Assembly: GCA_963729075.1 (NCBI GenBank) | Contig: CAVSMU010000008.1 | Coordinates: 310,001-374,000 of the forward strand | DNA: 64,000 nucleotides | DNA from: WHSW01 sp963729075 | GTDB lineage: Bacteria > Actinomycetota > Thermoleophilia > Solirubrobacterales > 70-9 | Direction of reading: 5' to 3' | Part shown: positions 31,557 through 39,306 of the stretch, in pieces | Numbering within the stretch: the first letter of the stretch is position 1 | Layout of the letters: each line of letters opens with the position of its first letter | Notes under the pieces: model-generated | Seen by the model: the letters and a program-made list of their open reading frames with translations, nothing else | What the model was told of the DNA's origin: nothing | Database searches by the model: none | Position numbers and translations under genes: made by a program

Positions 31557-32782
31557 TCAGAGCTCGGCGAGCACGGAATTGACGCGCTCGAGCAGCCAGT
31601 CGAGCTCGTCACCGCTTGTCGTCAATGGGGGCGCGAACCGGATCGTGCGCTCCTGCGTCTCCTTGGCCAGAACCCCCTCCTCGAGCAGCCGCTCGCACAC
31701 GGTCCTCGCGGTTGGCGTGCCGTCGTGGATGTCCACGCCGATCCAGAGCCCGCGCTGGCGGATCCCGGCGACCCCGGAATGGGACGCCGCTTCCAGGGAC
31801 CGCAGAAATCGCGCGCCGAGCGCCGCGGCGTTCTGCGCCAGCGACCCATCGGCCAGCAGGTCGAGCACCTCGAGCGCCACGGCGCATGCGAGGGGGTTGC
31901 CTCCGAACGTGCTGCCGTGCTGACCGGGCCTGAACAGCCCGAGGACTTCGTCGGAGCCGACCACGGCGGAGACCGGCACGATCCCGCCGCCGAGGGCCTT
32001 GCCGACGAGCAGCAGGTCGGGGCTGACCTCCTCGTGATCGCACGCCCACATCCGCCCGGTCCGCCCGAGGCCCGACTGGATCTCATCGGCGATCATGAGC
32101 ACGTTCGCGCGGGCGCAGAGCTCTCGCGCCCCCGTGAGGTAGCCGGTGGGCGGGATGATCACGCCGGCCTCGCCCTGGATCGGCTCGACGAGAAACCCCG
32201 CTGTGTCGTCGTCGAGCGCCGCCTCGAGCGCGGCCAGATCGCCGAACGGGATGGCTCTCGAACCCGGGCGTGTATGGACCGAAGCTCGAGCGGGCCGCGG
32301 GATCGTCGGAGAACGAGACGATTGTCGTCGTGCGGCCGTGGAAGTTGTTCCCGGCAGACGACGATCTGCGCCCGGCCGGGCGCGATTCCCTTCACCTCGT
32401 AGCCCCACTTGCGGGCCGCCTTGATCGCCGTTTCGACGGCCTCGGCGCCGGTGTTCATCGGCAGCACCCGGTCGCTCGAGCCCGCCTCGGCGAGCCGCCG
32501 GCAGAACTCGCCGAGGCGGTCGTTGCGAAATGCGCGGCTCGTGAGGGTGAGCCGGTCGAGCTGTTCGCGCGCGGCCGCCAGGAGCCGCGGGTGGCGGTGA
32601 CCGAAGTTCAGCGCCGAGTAGGCGGACAGCGCGTCGAAGTACCGGCGGCCCTGGACGTCCTCGACCCAGGCGCCCTCGCCCCGGCTGACGACCACCGGGA
32701 GCGGGTCGTAGTTGCGAACGCCGTACTCGTCCTCGAGCTGTGCCGGATCAACGACCTCGGTCGCGCTTGGGGTCGGCTCCAC
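31557..32782 (-). pseudogene. rocD: Ornithine aminotransferase (class III PLP) interrupted by two frameshifts
   Basis: The N-terminal half (start 32782) reads EYGVRNYDPLPVVVSRGEG and LSAYSALNFGHRHPRLL, diagnostic for ornithine aminotransferase. The C-terminal half reads IPFGDLAALEAALDD, LVEPIQGEAGVIIPP, ADEIQSGLGRTG and VGKALGGGIVPVSAV with the PLP lysine. Between them the frame changes twice: near 32350 (a GGG run before AACAACTTC) and near 32259. The 91-base middle piece is family-like (NNFHGRTTTIVSFSDDP) in a third frame. Each break is explained by one extra base. Otherwise the protein, about 407 residues, is full length, converting ornithine to glutamate semialdehyde. Sequencing error or a recent pseudogene cannot be told apart here. 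Confidence 0.8.
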
Positions 32783-32845
32783 GGTTGCCCACTCTAAGGC
32801 CGCCCGCGGCCCGGCGCGGGCGCCTCGCGAACCGCGGCCGGGGCG

Positions 32846-33247
32846 TCAGTCCCAGCGCGCCTGCACGTTCCAGCGAGCCGTCAGCTGGTAGATGATCGTG
32901 ACGTCGAGGATGATGAGCAGGAACGCCCACAGCGGCGCCGCGGGGAACCACACGATCTGAAGCACCGCGTTCACGGCGACGAAGAAGATCCCGAGCCACC
33001 GGGCCGCCTCGTTGCCGACCAGCAGCCCGAGTCCCGTCAGCGCGATGGCCGAGCCCAGAAGCAGATGCACCCAGCCCCAGGTCGTGATGTCGGCGAGGAT
33101 CGCACCGTGACCGCCGACCACCACGATGTCATCGTTGAGGATCCCGCCGAGCCCCCAGAGGGCGTCGAGGGACCCGACCACGACCATAATCACCCCGGCG
33201 AAGGCCGCCCATCCGGAGTAGCTCGTACCGGCGTCGCCTGACTGCAT
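32846..33247 (-). CDS. DUF7144-family small membrane protein
   Basis: A 133-residue membrane protein. The ATG at 33247 has GGAGAGG upstream. After a polar start, YSGWAAFAGVIMVVVGSLDALWGL forms the first hydrophobic segment, the usual family opening. Three more segments follow (WGWVHLLLGSAIALTGLGLLVG, WLGIFFVAVNAVLQIV, LWAFLLIILDVTIIYQL), giving four predicted helices. Function is unknown in the family; it is common in actinobacteria. The gene is divergent from the M23 peptidase at 33361, sharing a 113-base upstream region. Confidence 0.85.
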   Translation of the reverse strand: MQSGDAGTSYSGWAAFAGVIMVVVGSLDALWGLGGILNDDIVVVGGHGAILADITTWGWVHLLLGSAIALTGLGLLVGNEAARWLGIFFVAVNAVLQIVWFPAAPLWAFLLIILDVTIIYQLTARWNVQARWD

Positions 33248-33360
33248 TGTCCTCTCCTTCCGTGGCTCGATGCCCAGCAGTTCCGGGCATGAGTTCGCCG
33301 TGGCGCGCGGGATTCCTCGTCGCCACCCGGGCGGCACTTGCTCGGTCTACGATCGTCCGC

Positions 33361-34557
33361 ATGGGAGCGATTCGGACGCGCGATGCGCCGGCCCTGTCGA
33401 TCGCGATTTGCCTCGTGCTCGCGCTCGCGCTCATCGCCTCGGCTCGCGCGGATGCCGCCTCCGCGGCGCAACCCGCAAGGGGAGAGCAGACCTTTACGCC
33501 GGTGATCCAGGACGTGGTGTCGACGCCACGCTGGTTCCGGGGGATCGACGGCCTCGTGCACGTCCAGTACGACCTGCGCCTGATCAACGGCTTCCCCGTC
33601 AACGCGACGATCCAGTCGATCGAGGTGCGCCGGGGCGGTGGTGGTGTGGTCGCCGAGCTCAACGGCGACGCGCTGCGCGAGGCGATCTCACCGGTGGGCT
33701 CGCCAGCGACCACCGAGACGACCCTGCCGCCCTCGTCCGCCGCGTTCGCCTTCATGGATCTGACGGTGACGGATCCCGGTCGGCTGCCGAACCGAATCGT
33801 CCACACGATCACGGTCGAGATCGAGCCGGGGCTGCCGGTGCCGTCGGCCAGCGTGAGCACGGGCGCACGCGCCCGCGTTCACCAGGGGCCGCCGGTCCGG
33901 ATCGCGCCGCCGCTCGCGGGAGCGCTCTGGACGACGATCGTCGGCGCGCACCGCCGCTCGATGCAGCCGGTCAACGGGCGGTTCGTGAACGGACAGCGCT
34001 TCGCGATCGACTGGAACCGGCTCGACGAGCAGTACCGCCCGGCGTTCGGAGACCCGGCGACCTTCGCCAGCAACCCCAGCTACGGAGCGCCCCTGCTGGC
34101 CGTCGCGAACGGGAGGGTCGTGGAGGCGGTCGACGGGATACCGGATCAGCCCCCGGACCGATTCGAGCCGGTCGGCGCGGAGATCGCCGACGGCAACGTG
34201 GTCATCCTCAGGCTCGCGCCGAACGTGTTCGCCGGCTACGCGCACCTCGTCCCGGGGAGCGTCAGGGTCGAGCGTGGCGACCGCGTCCGCACCGGCGACG
34301 TCCTCGGCGAGCTCGGAAACTCCGGCAACTCCAACGGCCCCCATCTGCACTTCCAGCTCATGAACGAGCCTTCGCTGCTGGCGTCGACCGGCCTGCCGCT
34401 CGAGTTCCGCGAGTTCCGCCTGACCGGCGTGATCCCGTCCATGGACGCCTTCGGCGAGGCGTTCGCCACTCAGACCCCCGTGCCGTTCGTGACCGAAGGC
34501 GCCGGCGTCTACCGCAACCGCACTCCGGTCGGCGTCGACATCCTCGACCTGCCGTAG
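33361..34557 (+). CDS. Secreted M23-family (LytM-like) metallopeptidase
   Basis: A 398-residue exported protein. The ATG at 33361 begins a clear signal peptide (basic start, SIAICLVLALALIASARA, cleavage near residue 35). The N-terminal 180 residues are a beta-rich region without a recognised domain. The M23 peptidase fold follows: HRRSMQPVNGRFVNGQRFAIDW contains the His-x-x-Asp-like zinc site region, YGAPLLAVANGRVVEAVDG is the beta-hairpin core, GYAHLVPGSVRVERGDRVRTGD is typical of the family and NSNGPHLHFQLM gives the catalytic His-x-His. Substrates would be peptidoglycan cross-bridges, or it may be a non-catalytic regulator because the first metal motif is divergent. Confidence 0.85.
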   Translation: MGAIRTRDAPALSIAICLVLALALIASARADAASAAQPARGEQTFTPVIQDVVSTPRWFRGIDGLVHVQYDLRLINGFPVNATIQSIEVRRGGGGVVAELNGDALREAISPVGSPATTETTLPPSSAAFAFMDLTVTDPGRLPNRIVHTITVEIEPGLPVPSASVSTGARARVHQGPPVRIAPPLAGALWTTIVGAHRRSMQPVNGRFVNGQRFAIDWNRLDEQYRPAFGDPATFASNPSYGAPLLAVANGRVVEAVDGIPDQPPDRFEPVGAEIADGNVVILRLAPNVFAGYAHLVPGSVRVERGDRVRTGDVLGELGNSGNSNGPHLHFQLMNEPSLLASTGLPLEFREFRLTGVIPSMDAFGEAFATQTPVPFVTEGAGVYRNRTPVGVDILDLP

Positions 34558-34564
34558 GGGTGAC

Positions 34565-34990
34565 TTAGTCGGTCGAGCGGTATCCCCAGAACGCCTGCCT
34601 CTCGGCGAAGGTGAGCGGCCGCCAGGGCTCCTCGGCGTCCTGCCTGACGTAGATGTGGACGTCGGCGATGCTGGGCACGCCTTCCAGCGCCTCCACGACC
34701 TCGCGCGCGCCGACGTCCTCGGCGACGACCTGGCGCTTGAGGACGTTGACGAGCTTGAACCGTCGGGGCCGCACCTGCTCGGAGGAGCGCGAGTCGAGCT
34801 CGTCGACGACGGGCGCGTCATGCGAGCGCGACGGCCGGCGGATGACCCGGATCCGCTCGCGCGGCGATTGGGAGCTCTTGCGGCGCTGCGCCTTCTCCAG
34901 CGGGATCATCTCCGCGCCGGTTCCCTTGGTCTCGGTGTCGAGCACCCAGACCGTGGGCGCTCGCTTCTTCTTTGCGGCCTCGTTCGCCAT
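34565..34990 (-). CDS. Small basic protein of unknown function
   Basis: A 141-residue protein I do not recognise. It opens with a Lys-rich start then PTVWVLDTETKGTGAEMIPLEK, a short conserved-looking strand. A highly basic, Arg/Ser-rich middle follows (about residues 35-75), and the C-terminal part FKLVNVLKRQVVAEDVGAREVVEAL then VPSIADVHIYVRQDAEEPWRPLTF could be a small alpha/beta fold. Net charge suggests nucleic-acid or ribosome contact, but that is speculation. The start codon region is AT-rich (TATATTGTAGATAGT), likely a promoter. It converges with the M23 peptidase gene seven bases away. Confidence 0.6.
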   Translation of the reverse strand: MANEAAKKKRAPTVWVLDTETKGTGAEMIPLEKAQRRKSSQSPRERIRVIRRPSRSHDAPVVDELDSRSSEQVRPRRFKLVNVLKRQVVAEDVGAREVVEALEGVPSIADVHIYVRQDAEEPWRPLTFAERQAFWGYRSTD

Positions 34991-35038
34991 GCCTATATTG
35001 TAGATAGTTGCGTGCTCAACGATCTGACTGCTCGGGCC

Positions 35039-35449
35039 TCAGTCGGACCAGATCGCGTCGAACGCGCGCTGGTCGAGCGGCAGCAGCCAGCAGGCTGAGA
35101 CGCGTCCATCGGCCAGCTCGTACAGGCCCACGGTCGACCAGCGCCGGTCGCGGTCGCCGACGCTCGCGACACCGTCCGTGAGGGCGGCGACCCGGGACCC
35201 GTCTCCCGTGAGGACGTCGCGTCGCTCCAGCCGGAACGTGCGACCGGCGAGGTCTCGCCGTCGTCGGAAGTAGCCGAGCACTTCCTCGAGCCCTCGGTAG
35301 GTCCCCGCGATGCGATTGTCGCCGGGAACGGTCCAGGTGATGCCGGGAGCCAGCAGCCGTTCCAGCTCGGCGCTGGAGCCGCCCGAGTAGTACTCGTTCT
35401 GGGCCGCGTGAAGCCGGTCCACAAGATCGACGGCGGTGTCCCGGTCCAT
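35039..35449 (-). CDS. SnoaL-like / NTF2-fold protein
   Basis: A 136-residue NTF2-fold protein: helix VDLVDRLHAAQNEYYSGG, then LERLLAPGITWTVPGDNRIAGTYRGLEEVLGYF, the standard pocket strand and helix, then DRRWSTVGLYELADGRVSACWLLPLDQ. This matches actinobacterial SnoaL-like proteins with an Asp-Gln end that may contact a ligand. No reaction is assignable. It lies 12 bases downstream of the DUF2867 gene stop on the same strand, so they are probably co-transcribed from the TetR-controlled promoter at 36079-36100. Confidence 0.82.
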   Translation of the reverse strand: MDRDTAVDLVDRLHAAQNEYYSGGSSAELERLLAPGITWTVPGDNRIAGTYRGLEEVLGYFRRRRDLAGRTFRLERRDVLTGDGSRVAALTDGVASVGDRDRRWSTVGLYELADGRVSACWLLPLDQRAFDAIWSD

Positions 35450-35461
35450 TAGGGCGGGCGA

Positions 35462-36064
35462 CTAGCCCGTCGCCGATGCCGGGTCGCCGGCGGCTGCGCG
35501 CCAGCCCCGCGCGCCCTCTCGCAACATCGGCGGATAGACCAGCAGGTGGCGGAACGGCTTGATCGCGGCGAGGTAGGCCCTCCCGAACAGGCCGTTCGGC
35601 TTCACCAGGACGGCCATCTGGGCGCGGAACCGGTCGGTCCCGTCCGGAACAACGCCGATGTGCATGACCCCATGGACCGTCTCGTTCGCGATCTCGGCGG
35701 CCCACTCGTCGTCGGTCAGGTACAGGGTCTGGAACGGGAGCGCGTCGAACTCCGGGCCGCGCGGGCCGTCGCGCAGGTCGGCCGGCAGCCGGTCGCGGAG
35801 TGTCGGCACCCGTGAGCCGATGCCGGCGTCGTCGTCGTCCCACCCGAACAGCTTGCCGAGCTTCCAGCGGAGCGCGAACAGCGCGCGGACGGCGAAAGAG
35901 GAGCTCTCCGAAGGATCCGTGGACGCGATCATCTCGACCAGTCGTTGAAAGTCGCCCGGGCCGCCTCGCCCGGGGAGCTCCCAGACGTCCTCGAGCTCGA
36001 AGTCGGGCGTTAGCTCGTGAATGCGCCAGGACTGCGTGGTGTGCGCGGCGTTCGGGAGCCTCAT
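35462..36064 (-). CDS. DUF2867-family protein
   Basis: A 200-residue protein with the features of DUF2867: HELTPDFELEDVWELP at the start, FALRWKLGKLFGWDDDD in the centre and ANETVHGVMHIGVVPDG, then FRAQMAVLVKPNGLFGRAYLAAIKPFRHLLVYPPMLR at the end. Family members are sometimes fused to NAD-binding SDR domains and may belong to a START/SRPBCC-like fold. No catalytic residue is known to me. It is divergent from the TetR regulator with only 22 bases between start codons, and the TetR operator covers that gap, so control by TetR is very likely. Confidence 0.85.
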   Translation of the reverse strand: MRLPNAAHTTQSWRIHELTPDFELEDVWELPGRGGPGDFQRLVEMIASTDPSESSSFAVRALFALRWKLGKLFGWDDDDAGIGSRVPTLRDRLPADLRDGPRGPEFDALPFQTLYLTDDEWAAEIANETVHGVMHIGVVPDGTDRFRAQMAVLVKPNGLFGRAYLAAIKPFRHLLVYPPMLREGARGWRAAAGDPASATG

Positions 36065-36078
36065 CAGGCCGATGTATC

Positions 36079-36100
36079 ATACATACATGCATGTAGGTAT
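36079..36100. promoter_or_regulatory. TetR operator palindrome overlapping the tetR start codon
   Basis: A 22-base near-perfect palindrome, with half-sites ATACATACATG and CATGTAGGTAT (10 of 11 pairs match). The centre falls inside the tetR initiation codon at 36087, and the DUF2867 ATG is 15 bases from the other edge. Bound repressor should block both genes. Confidence 0.8.
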
Positions 36101-36737
36101 AGCCTCCGACACGGGCCGGCGGAAGCCGGCGGCCCGGCCTCGTCTCACCCAAGCGGAACGGAGCGCCCGCACGCGAAACGCACTGCTCGAATCTGCCGCG
36201 AGGCAGCTCTCCCGCCACGGCTACGGCAACCTGGTGCTCGAGGAGGTGGCTCGCGACGCCGGCTATACGCGCGGCGCGCTCTACCACCAGTTCAAGGGCA
36301 AGGAGGACCTGGCGCTCGCAGTCGTGAAGTGGGCCGACGAGACGTGGAGGCACGAGGTGGGCGTCCGGGCTGAGCAGGAATCGGACCCGGTGGCGGCGCT
36401 GATGGCGATCGCCCGGGGTCACGCGGTGCTTTGCCGGCGTGACGTCGCCCGCGTCGCGATGGCGGTGAGGCTCGAGTTCAGCGATCGCGACCACCCGGTC
36501 GGCCGCGAGGTCGAGCGCGCCACGGAGGGACTCGTCAAGCGCTGCACGCGCCTGATCAACGCGGGTCGCAGAGCAGGGTCGATTCCTCCCGGCCCGCCGG
36601 CACGGACGGTTGCCCTGGCGTTCGTCGGCGCGATCGAGGGCGCCGTGATCGGCCTCGCGGGCCAGGAGCCGCACGACGAGCTGCTCGCCGCCCGCGTCGC
36701 GGCGGGGGTGCTCGGCTTGGACGGCCCTCCGGCCTGA
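36087..36737 (+). CDS. TetR/AcrR-family transcriptional regulator
   Basis: A 216-residue TetR regulator. The N-terminal HTH is clear: RSARTRNALLESAARQLSRHGYGNLVLEEVARDAGYTRGALYHQFKGKEDLALAVV. The ligand-binding part is helical with LIAARR-like RLINAGRRAGSI near the end. The ATG at 36087 lies inside the 22-base palindrome, so the transcript is either leaderless or has a very short leader; longer frames upstream read through the operator and the divergent gene and are not credible. Likely target is itself and the DUF2867/SnoaL pair. It converges with the FUSC gene. Confidence 0.9.
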   Translation: MHVGIASDTGRRKPAARPRLTQAERSARTRNALLESAARQLSRHGYGNLVLEEVARDAGYTRGALYHQFKGKEDLALAVVKWADETWRHEVGVRAEQESDPVAALMAIARGHAVLCRRDVARVAMAVRLEFSDRDHPVGREVERATEGLVKRCTRLINAGRRAGSIPPGPPARTVALAFVGAIEGAVIGLAGQEPHDELLAARVAAGVLGLDGPPA

Positions 36738-36746
36738 GCCGGGGCG

Positions 36747-37871
36747 CTAGCGAGCGTCCAATGAGCTTCGCCCGGAGTCAGCGCTCTCGGCGGGCGGCGC
36801 CTCACGCTTGGGCGCCGCTTCGCCGAAGACCCGGAACGCGAGCGCCGCCACCACGATCCCGAGCGCGGTGCCGAGCGCCCGCTCGCCCGCGGCGTCCAGG
36901 GCCGGCGCGCCCAGCGTGTCCGTCAGCAGGACGACGTAGACGGTGATCGCGGTCGTGAATAGCGCGTACTGAATCGCCAGGAGCGCGAAGGCGAGCGCCG
37001 CCGCGATCGTGAGCACGATCGTGCTCGGGATCACCGCGTCGCTCAGGACCTCGGCCAGCGCGGTCGCCAGCACGAGCCCGGCCACCGTGCCGGCGGCGCG
37101 CATCGCGATCCGCTCGGTCGTCATGTCGTTCTCGGGCCTGAGCACGAAGAGGATCGTCAGCGGCACCCAGTAGCCGTGGTCGTCGAAGCCGGCCAGCCGG
37201 TAGATCGCGACCCCGATGGCCATGGCCACGCCGAAGCGCAGCGCGTGACGCAGTGCCACGTGGTTGAGATCGAACTCCGCGCGCAGCTTCGCGGCCGTCT
37301 CCGCGGTCGCCTGCCGGAGCCCGAACGGCTCCTCGCGCCCGCGGTCCGCCACCGCCCACGCGACCGCGGCCCAGGCCGCCTGAGCGAGGCCCCCGGAGGT
37401 GCCGATCACGAGCGCCTCCACCGCCTGGTGCGGCTCGAGCCACAGGCCCTGAGCGATCAAGAAGATGAGCACCACCGACAGCCCGGCGATCGCCATCCGC
37501 AGCGAGACCGCGACCGCGTAGCCGCCGAGCGCCGCCACCACCGCCATGCCGAGGATCGCCGTCGGCACCGTCTGGCTGGTGAGCACGCCGAGCGCCGCCA
37601 TGATGCCGGCCAGCGGGGCGCAGAAGAGCTGCCAGCGCACCCGCACCCGGGCGGGGGCGTCGAAGGCGATGAACCCGCAGACCATCGCCGCGCCGGCGAG
37701 CCCCCCGGCCACCCCGTCGTCGATCTCGAGATCGGTGAGCAGGAAGACGGCGACCGGCACCGCGACCAGGAACCCCCGTCTGATGGCGGGGAGCGGGTCC
37801 CCGCGAAGCGCCCAGTCCCCGGGCAGGTGCGAGGCGACAGTCGCGGACGGGTGGACCATCACCCGGATCAT
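36747..37871 (-). CDS. FUSC-family inner-membrane protein (aromatic acid exporter-like)
   Basis: A 374-residue integral membrane protein with about ten hydrophobic segments in two halves, each followed by a soluble part. YWVPLTILFVLRPENDMTTERIAMRAAGTVAGLVLATALAE is the hallmark FUSC segment containing the conserved Arg-Pro and Arg-x-x-Gly-Thr. The family is linked to export of aromatic carboxylates or fusaric acid and to large hydrophobic compounds. The start is at 37871 or 37859 (both ATG). The preceding tandem repeat region (37914-38040) lies upstream of it. It ends with a basic/acidic disordered tail. Confidence 0.85.
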   Translation of the reverse strand: MIRVMVHPSATVASHLPGDWALRGDPLPAIRRGFLVAVPVAVFLLTDLEIDDGVAGGLAGAAMVCGFIAFDAPARVRVRWQLFCAPLAGIMAALGVLTSQTVPTAILGMAVVAALGGYAVAVSLRMAIAGLSVVLIFLIAQGLWLEPHQAVEALVIGTSGGLAQAAWAAVAWAVADRGREEPFGLRQATAETAAKLRAEFDLNHVALRHALRFGVAMAIGVAIYRLAGFDDHGYWVPLTILFVLRPENDMTTERIAMRAAGTVAGLVLATALAEVLSDAVIPSTIVLTIAAALAFALLAIQYALFTTAITVYVVLLTDTLGAPALDAAGERALGTALGIVVAALAFRVFGEAAPKREAPPAESADSGRSSLDAR

Positions 37872-37913
37872 CCCCGACGACACGAGCGCAACACCCGCCG
37901 GCCGTCGCGAAGC

Positions 37914-38040
37914 CCGCGAACGTCCCGGAGTACGCACTATGGGAGGCACTGCGGGACGTTCGGCGCCGGGCCAGCCCGCGAACGTCCCGGAGTGCGCGCT
38001 ATGGGAGGCACTGCGGGACGTTCGGCGCCGGGCCTCCCGC
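37914..38040. repeat. Two-copy 62-base tandem repeat with internal stem-loops
   Basis: Copies begin at 37914 and 37976 with nearly identical sequence, and a third partial start (CCCGCGAAC) follows. Each unit carries GAACGTCCCG (37918-37927; 37980-37989) and its complement CGGGACGTTC (37952-37961; 38014-38023), so each can form a ten-pair hairpin. It lies in the divergent gap between the FUSC and M20 peptidase genes. Confidence 0.8.
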
Positions 38041-38100
38041 GAACCGCGCACGTCGAAACCCACGGCGACCAATAGCTTGTGCCCGGCCGAGAGGATTGCG

Positions 38101-39270
38101 ATGACGCGGGACAACGACACGCTCGGCGACATGGCCTCGCTGCTCGCCGAGCTCGTATCGATCGATTCCGTGAACCCGGACCTCATTCCCGGTGGCGCCG
38201 GGGAGAGGGCGGTCGCGGATGCGATCGCCCAGTGGGGCTCCGCGGCGGGCCTGGAGGTGGAGACGCTCACAGAACACCCCGAGCGGCCCAGCGTCGTCGT
38301 CCGAGCGCGGGGCTCGGGCGGTGGCGGGACGCTGCTGCTCTGCGGGCACATCGACACCGTCGGCGTGGCGGGGATGACCGAGCCGTTCGACGCCCGCGTT
38401 GACGGTGACCGGCTGCACGGCCGCGGCGCCTACGACATGAAGGGCGGCGTCGCCGCGGCGCTCCTCGCGTGCCGTGACGCGGCCGCGCTCGGGCTCGCCG
38501 GCGACGTGGTCGTGGCGGCGGTCGCGGACGAGGAGCACGCGAGCGTCGGGGTGCGGGAAGTCCTCCGCCACGTCCGCGCGGACGCCGCGATCGTCACCGA
38601 GCCCACCGAGCTCGAGGTCGCGATCGCCCACCGTGGATTCGTCTGGATCGAGATCGAGGTTCGCGGTCGCGCGGCGCACGGGTCGCGCCCCCGCCTGGGG
38701 GTGGACGCGATCGCGCACGCGGGCCCGATCCTCACCGGCATCGGCGACCTCGACTCCCGCCTCGCGGAGCGCCCCCATCCCCTGCTCGACCGCGGCTCGA
38801 TCCACGCGTCGCTGATCGAGGGCGGCACCGAGCTCTCCTCCTATCCCGACCGATGCAGGATCAGCCTGGAGCGGCGAACCCTGCCCGGCGAGGCCTCCGC
38901 TTCGGTCGAGGCGGAGATCGAGGAGATCCTGGCCGGCACCCGCGGCCGCGTCCCGGGCCTCGACGCCTCGCAGCGGACGTTGCTCGTTCGCGAGCCGTTC
39001 GAGATCGACGCCGACGCCGAGCTCGTGGGGATCGTGGCTGCCGCCGCGTCCGCGAACGGGGTCTCGCCGTCCATCGGCGGCGCCAGCTACTGGGCGGACG
39101 CCGCGTTCATCGACGCGGCGGGAATTCCCTGCGTCCTGTTCGGCCCCGCCGGCGAGGGCGCGCACGCGACCGAGGAGTGGGTCAGCCTCTCGAGCTGCGA
39201 GGCCGTGCGGGCGACGCTCGTCGACGTCGCCAGGCACGTCTGCCGCCGGAACGACGCGGGATCCGCGTAG
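38101..39270 (+). CDS. M20-family peptidase/deacylase (ArgE/DapE-like)
   Basis: A 389-residue dizinc hydrolase. Metal and catalytic motifs appear in order: GHIDTV (about residues 83-88), GRGAYDMKGGVAAAL with the bridging Asp (about 105-118), ADEEHASVG with the catalytic Glu pair (about 144-152) and VTEPTEL (about 169-175). The C-terminal GPAGEGAHATEEWV supplies the last His. A lid/dimerisation domain is inserted (RGRAAHGSRPRLGVDAI). Members deacetylate N-acyl amino acids or cleave small peptides; the exact substrate is not clear because no arginine or lysine biosynthesis gene is adjacent. The ATG at 38101 is the first start consistent with the family length. Confidence 0.88.
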   Translation: MTRDNDTLGDMASLLAELVSIDSVNPDLIPGGAGERAVADAIAQWGSAAGLEVETLTEHPERPSVVVRARGSGGGGTLLLCGHIDTVGVAGMTEPFDARVDGDRLHGRGAYDMKGGVAAALLACRDAAALGLAGDVVVAAVADEEHASVGVREVLRHVRADAAIVTEPTELEVAIAHRGFVWIEIEVRGRAAHGSRPRLGVDAIAHAGPILTGIGDLDSRLAERPHPLLDRGSIHASLIEGGTELSSYPDRCRISLERRTLPGEASASVEAEIEEILAGTRGRVPGLDASQRTLLVREPFEIDADAELVGIVAAAASANGVSPSIGGASYWADAAFIDAAGIPCVLFGPAGEGAHATEEWVSLSSCEAVRATLVDVARHVCRRNDAGSA

Positions 39271-39306
39271 CCGACCGCCCAGAACATCGGGCCCGCGGGC
39301 GAGTAG

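Noticed and set aside
37914..38040. CRISPR-like repeat
   Set aside because: Only two adjacent copies with no spacers between them and no cas genes; it is a tandem repeat with stem-loops.
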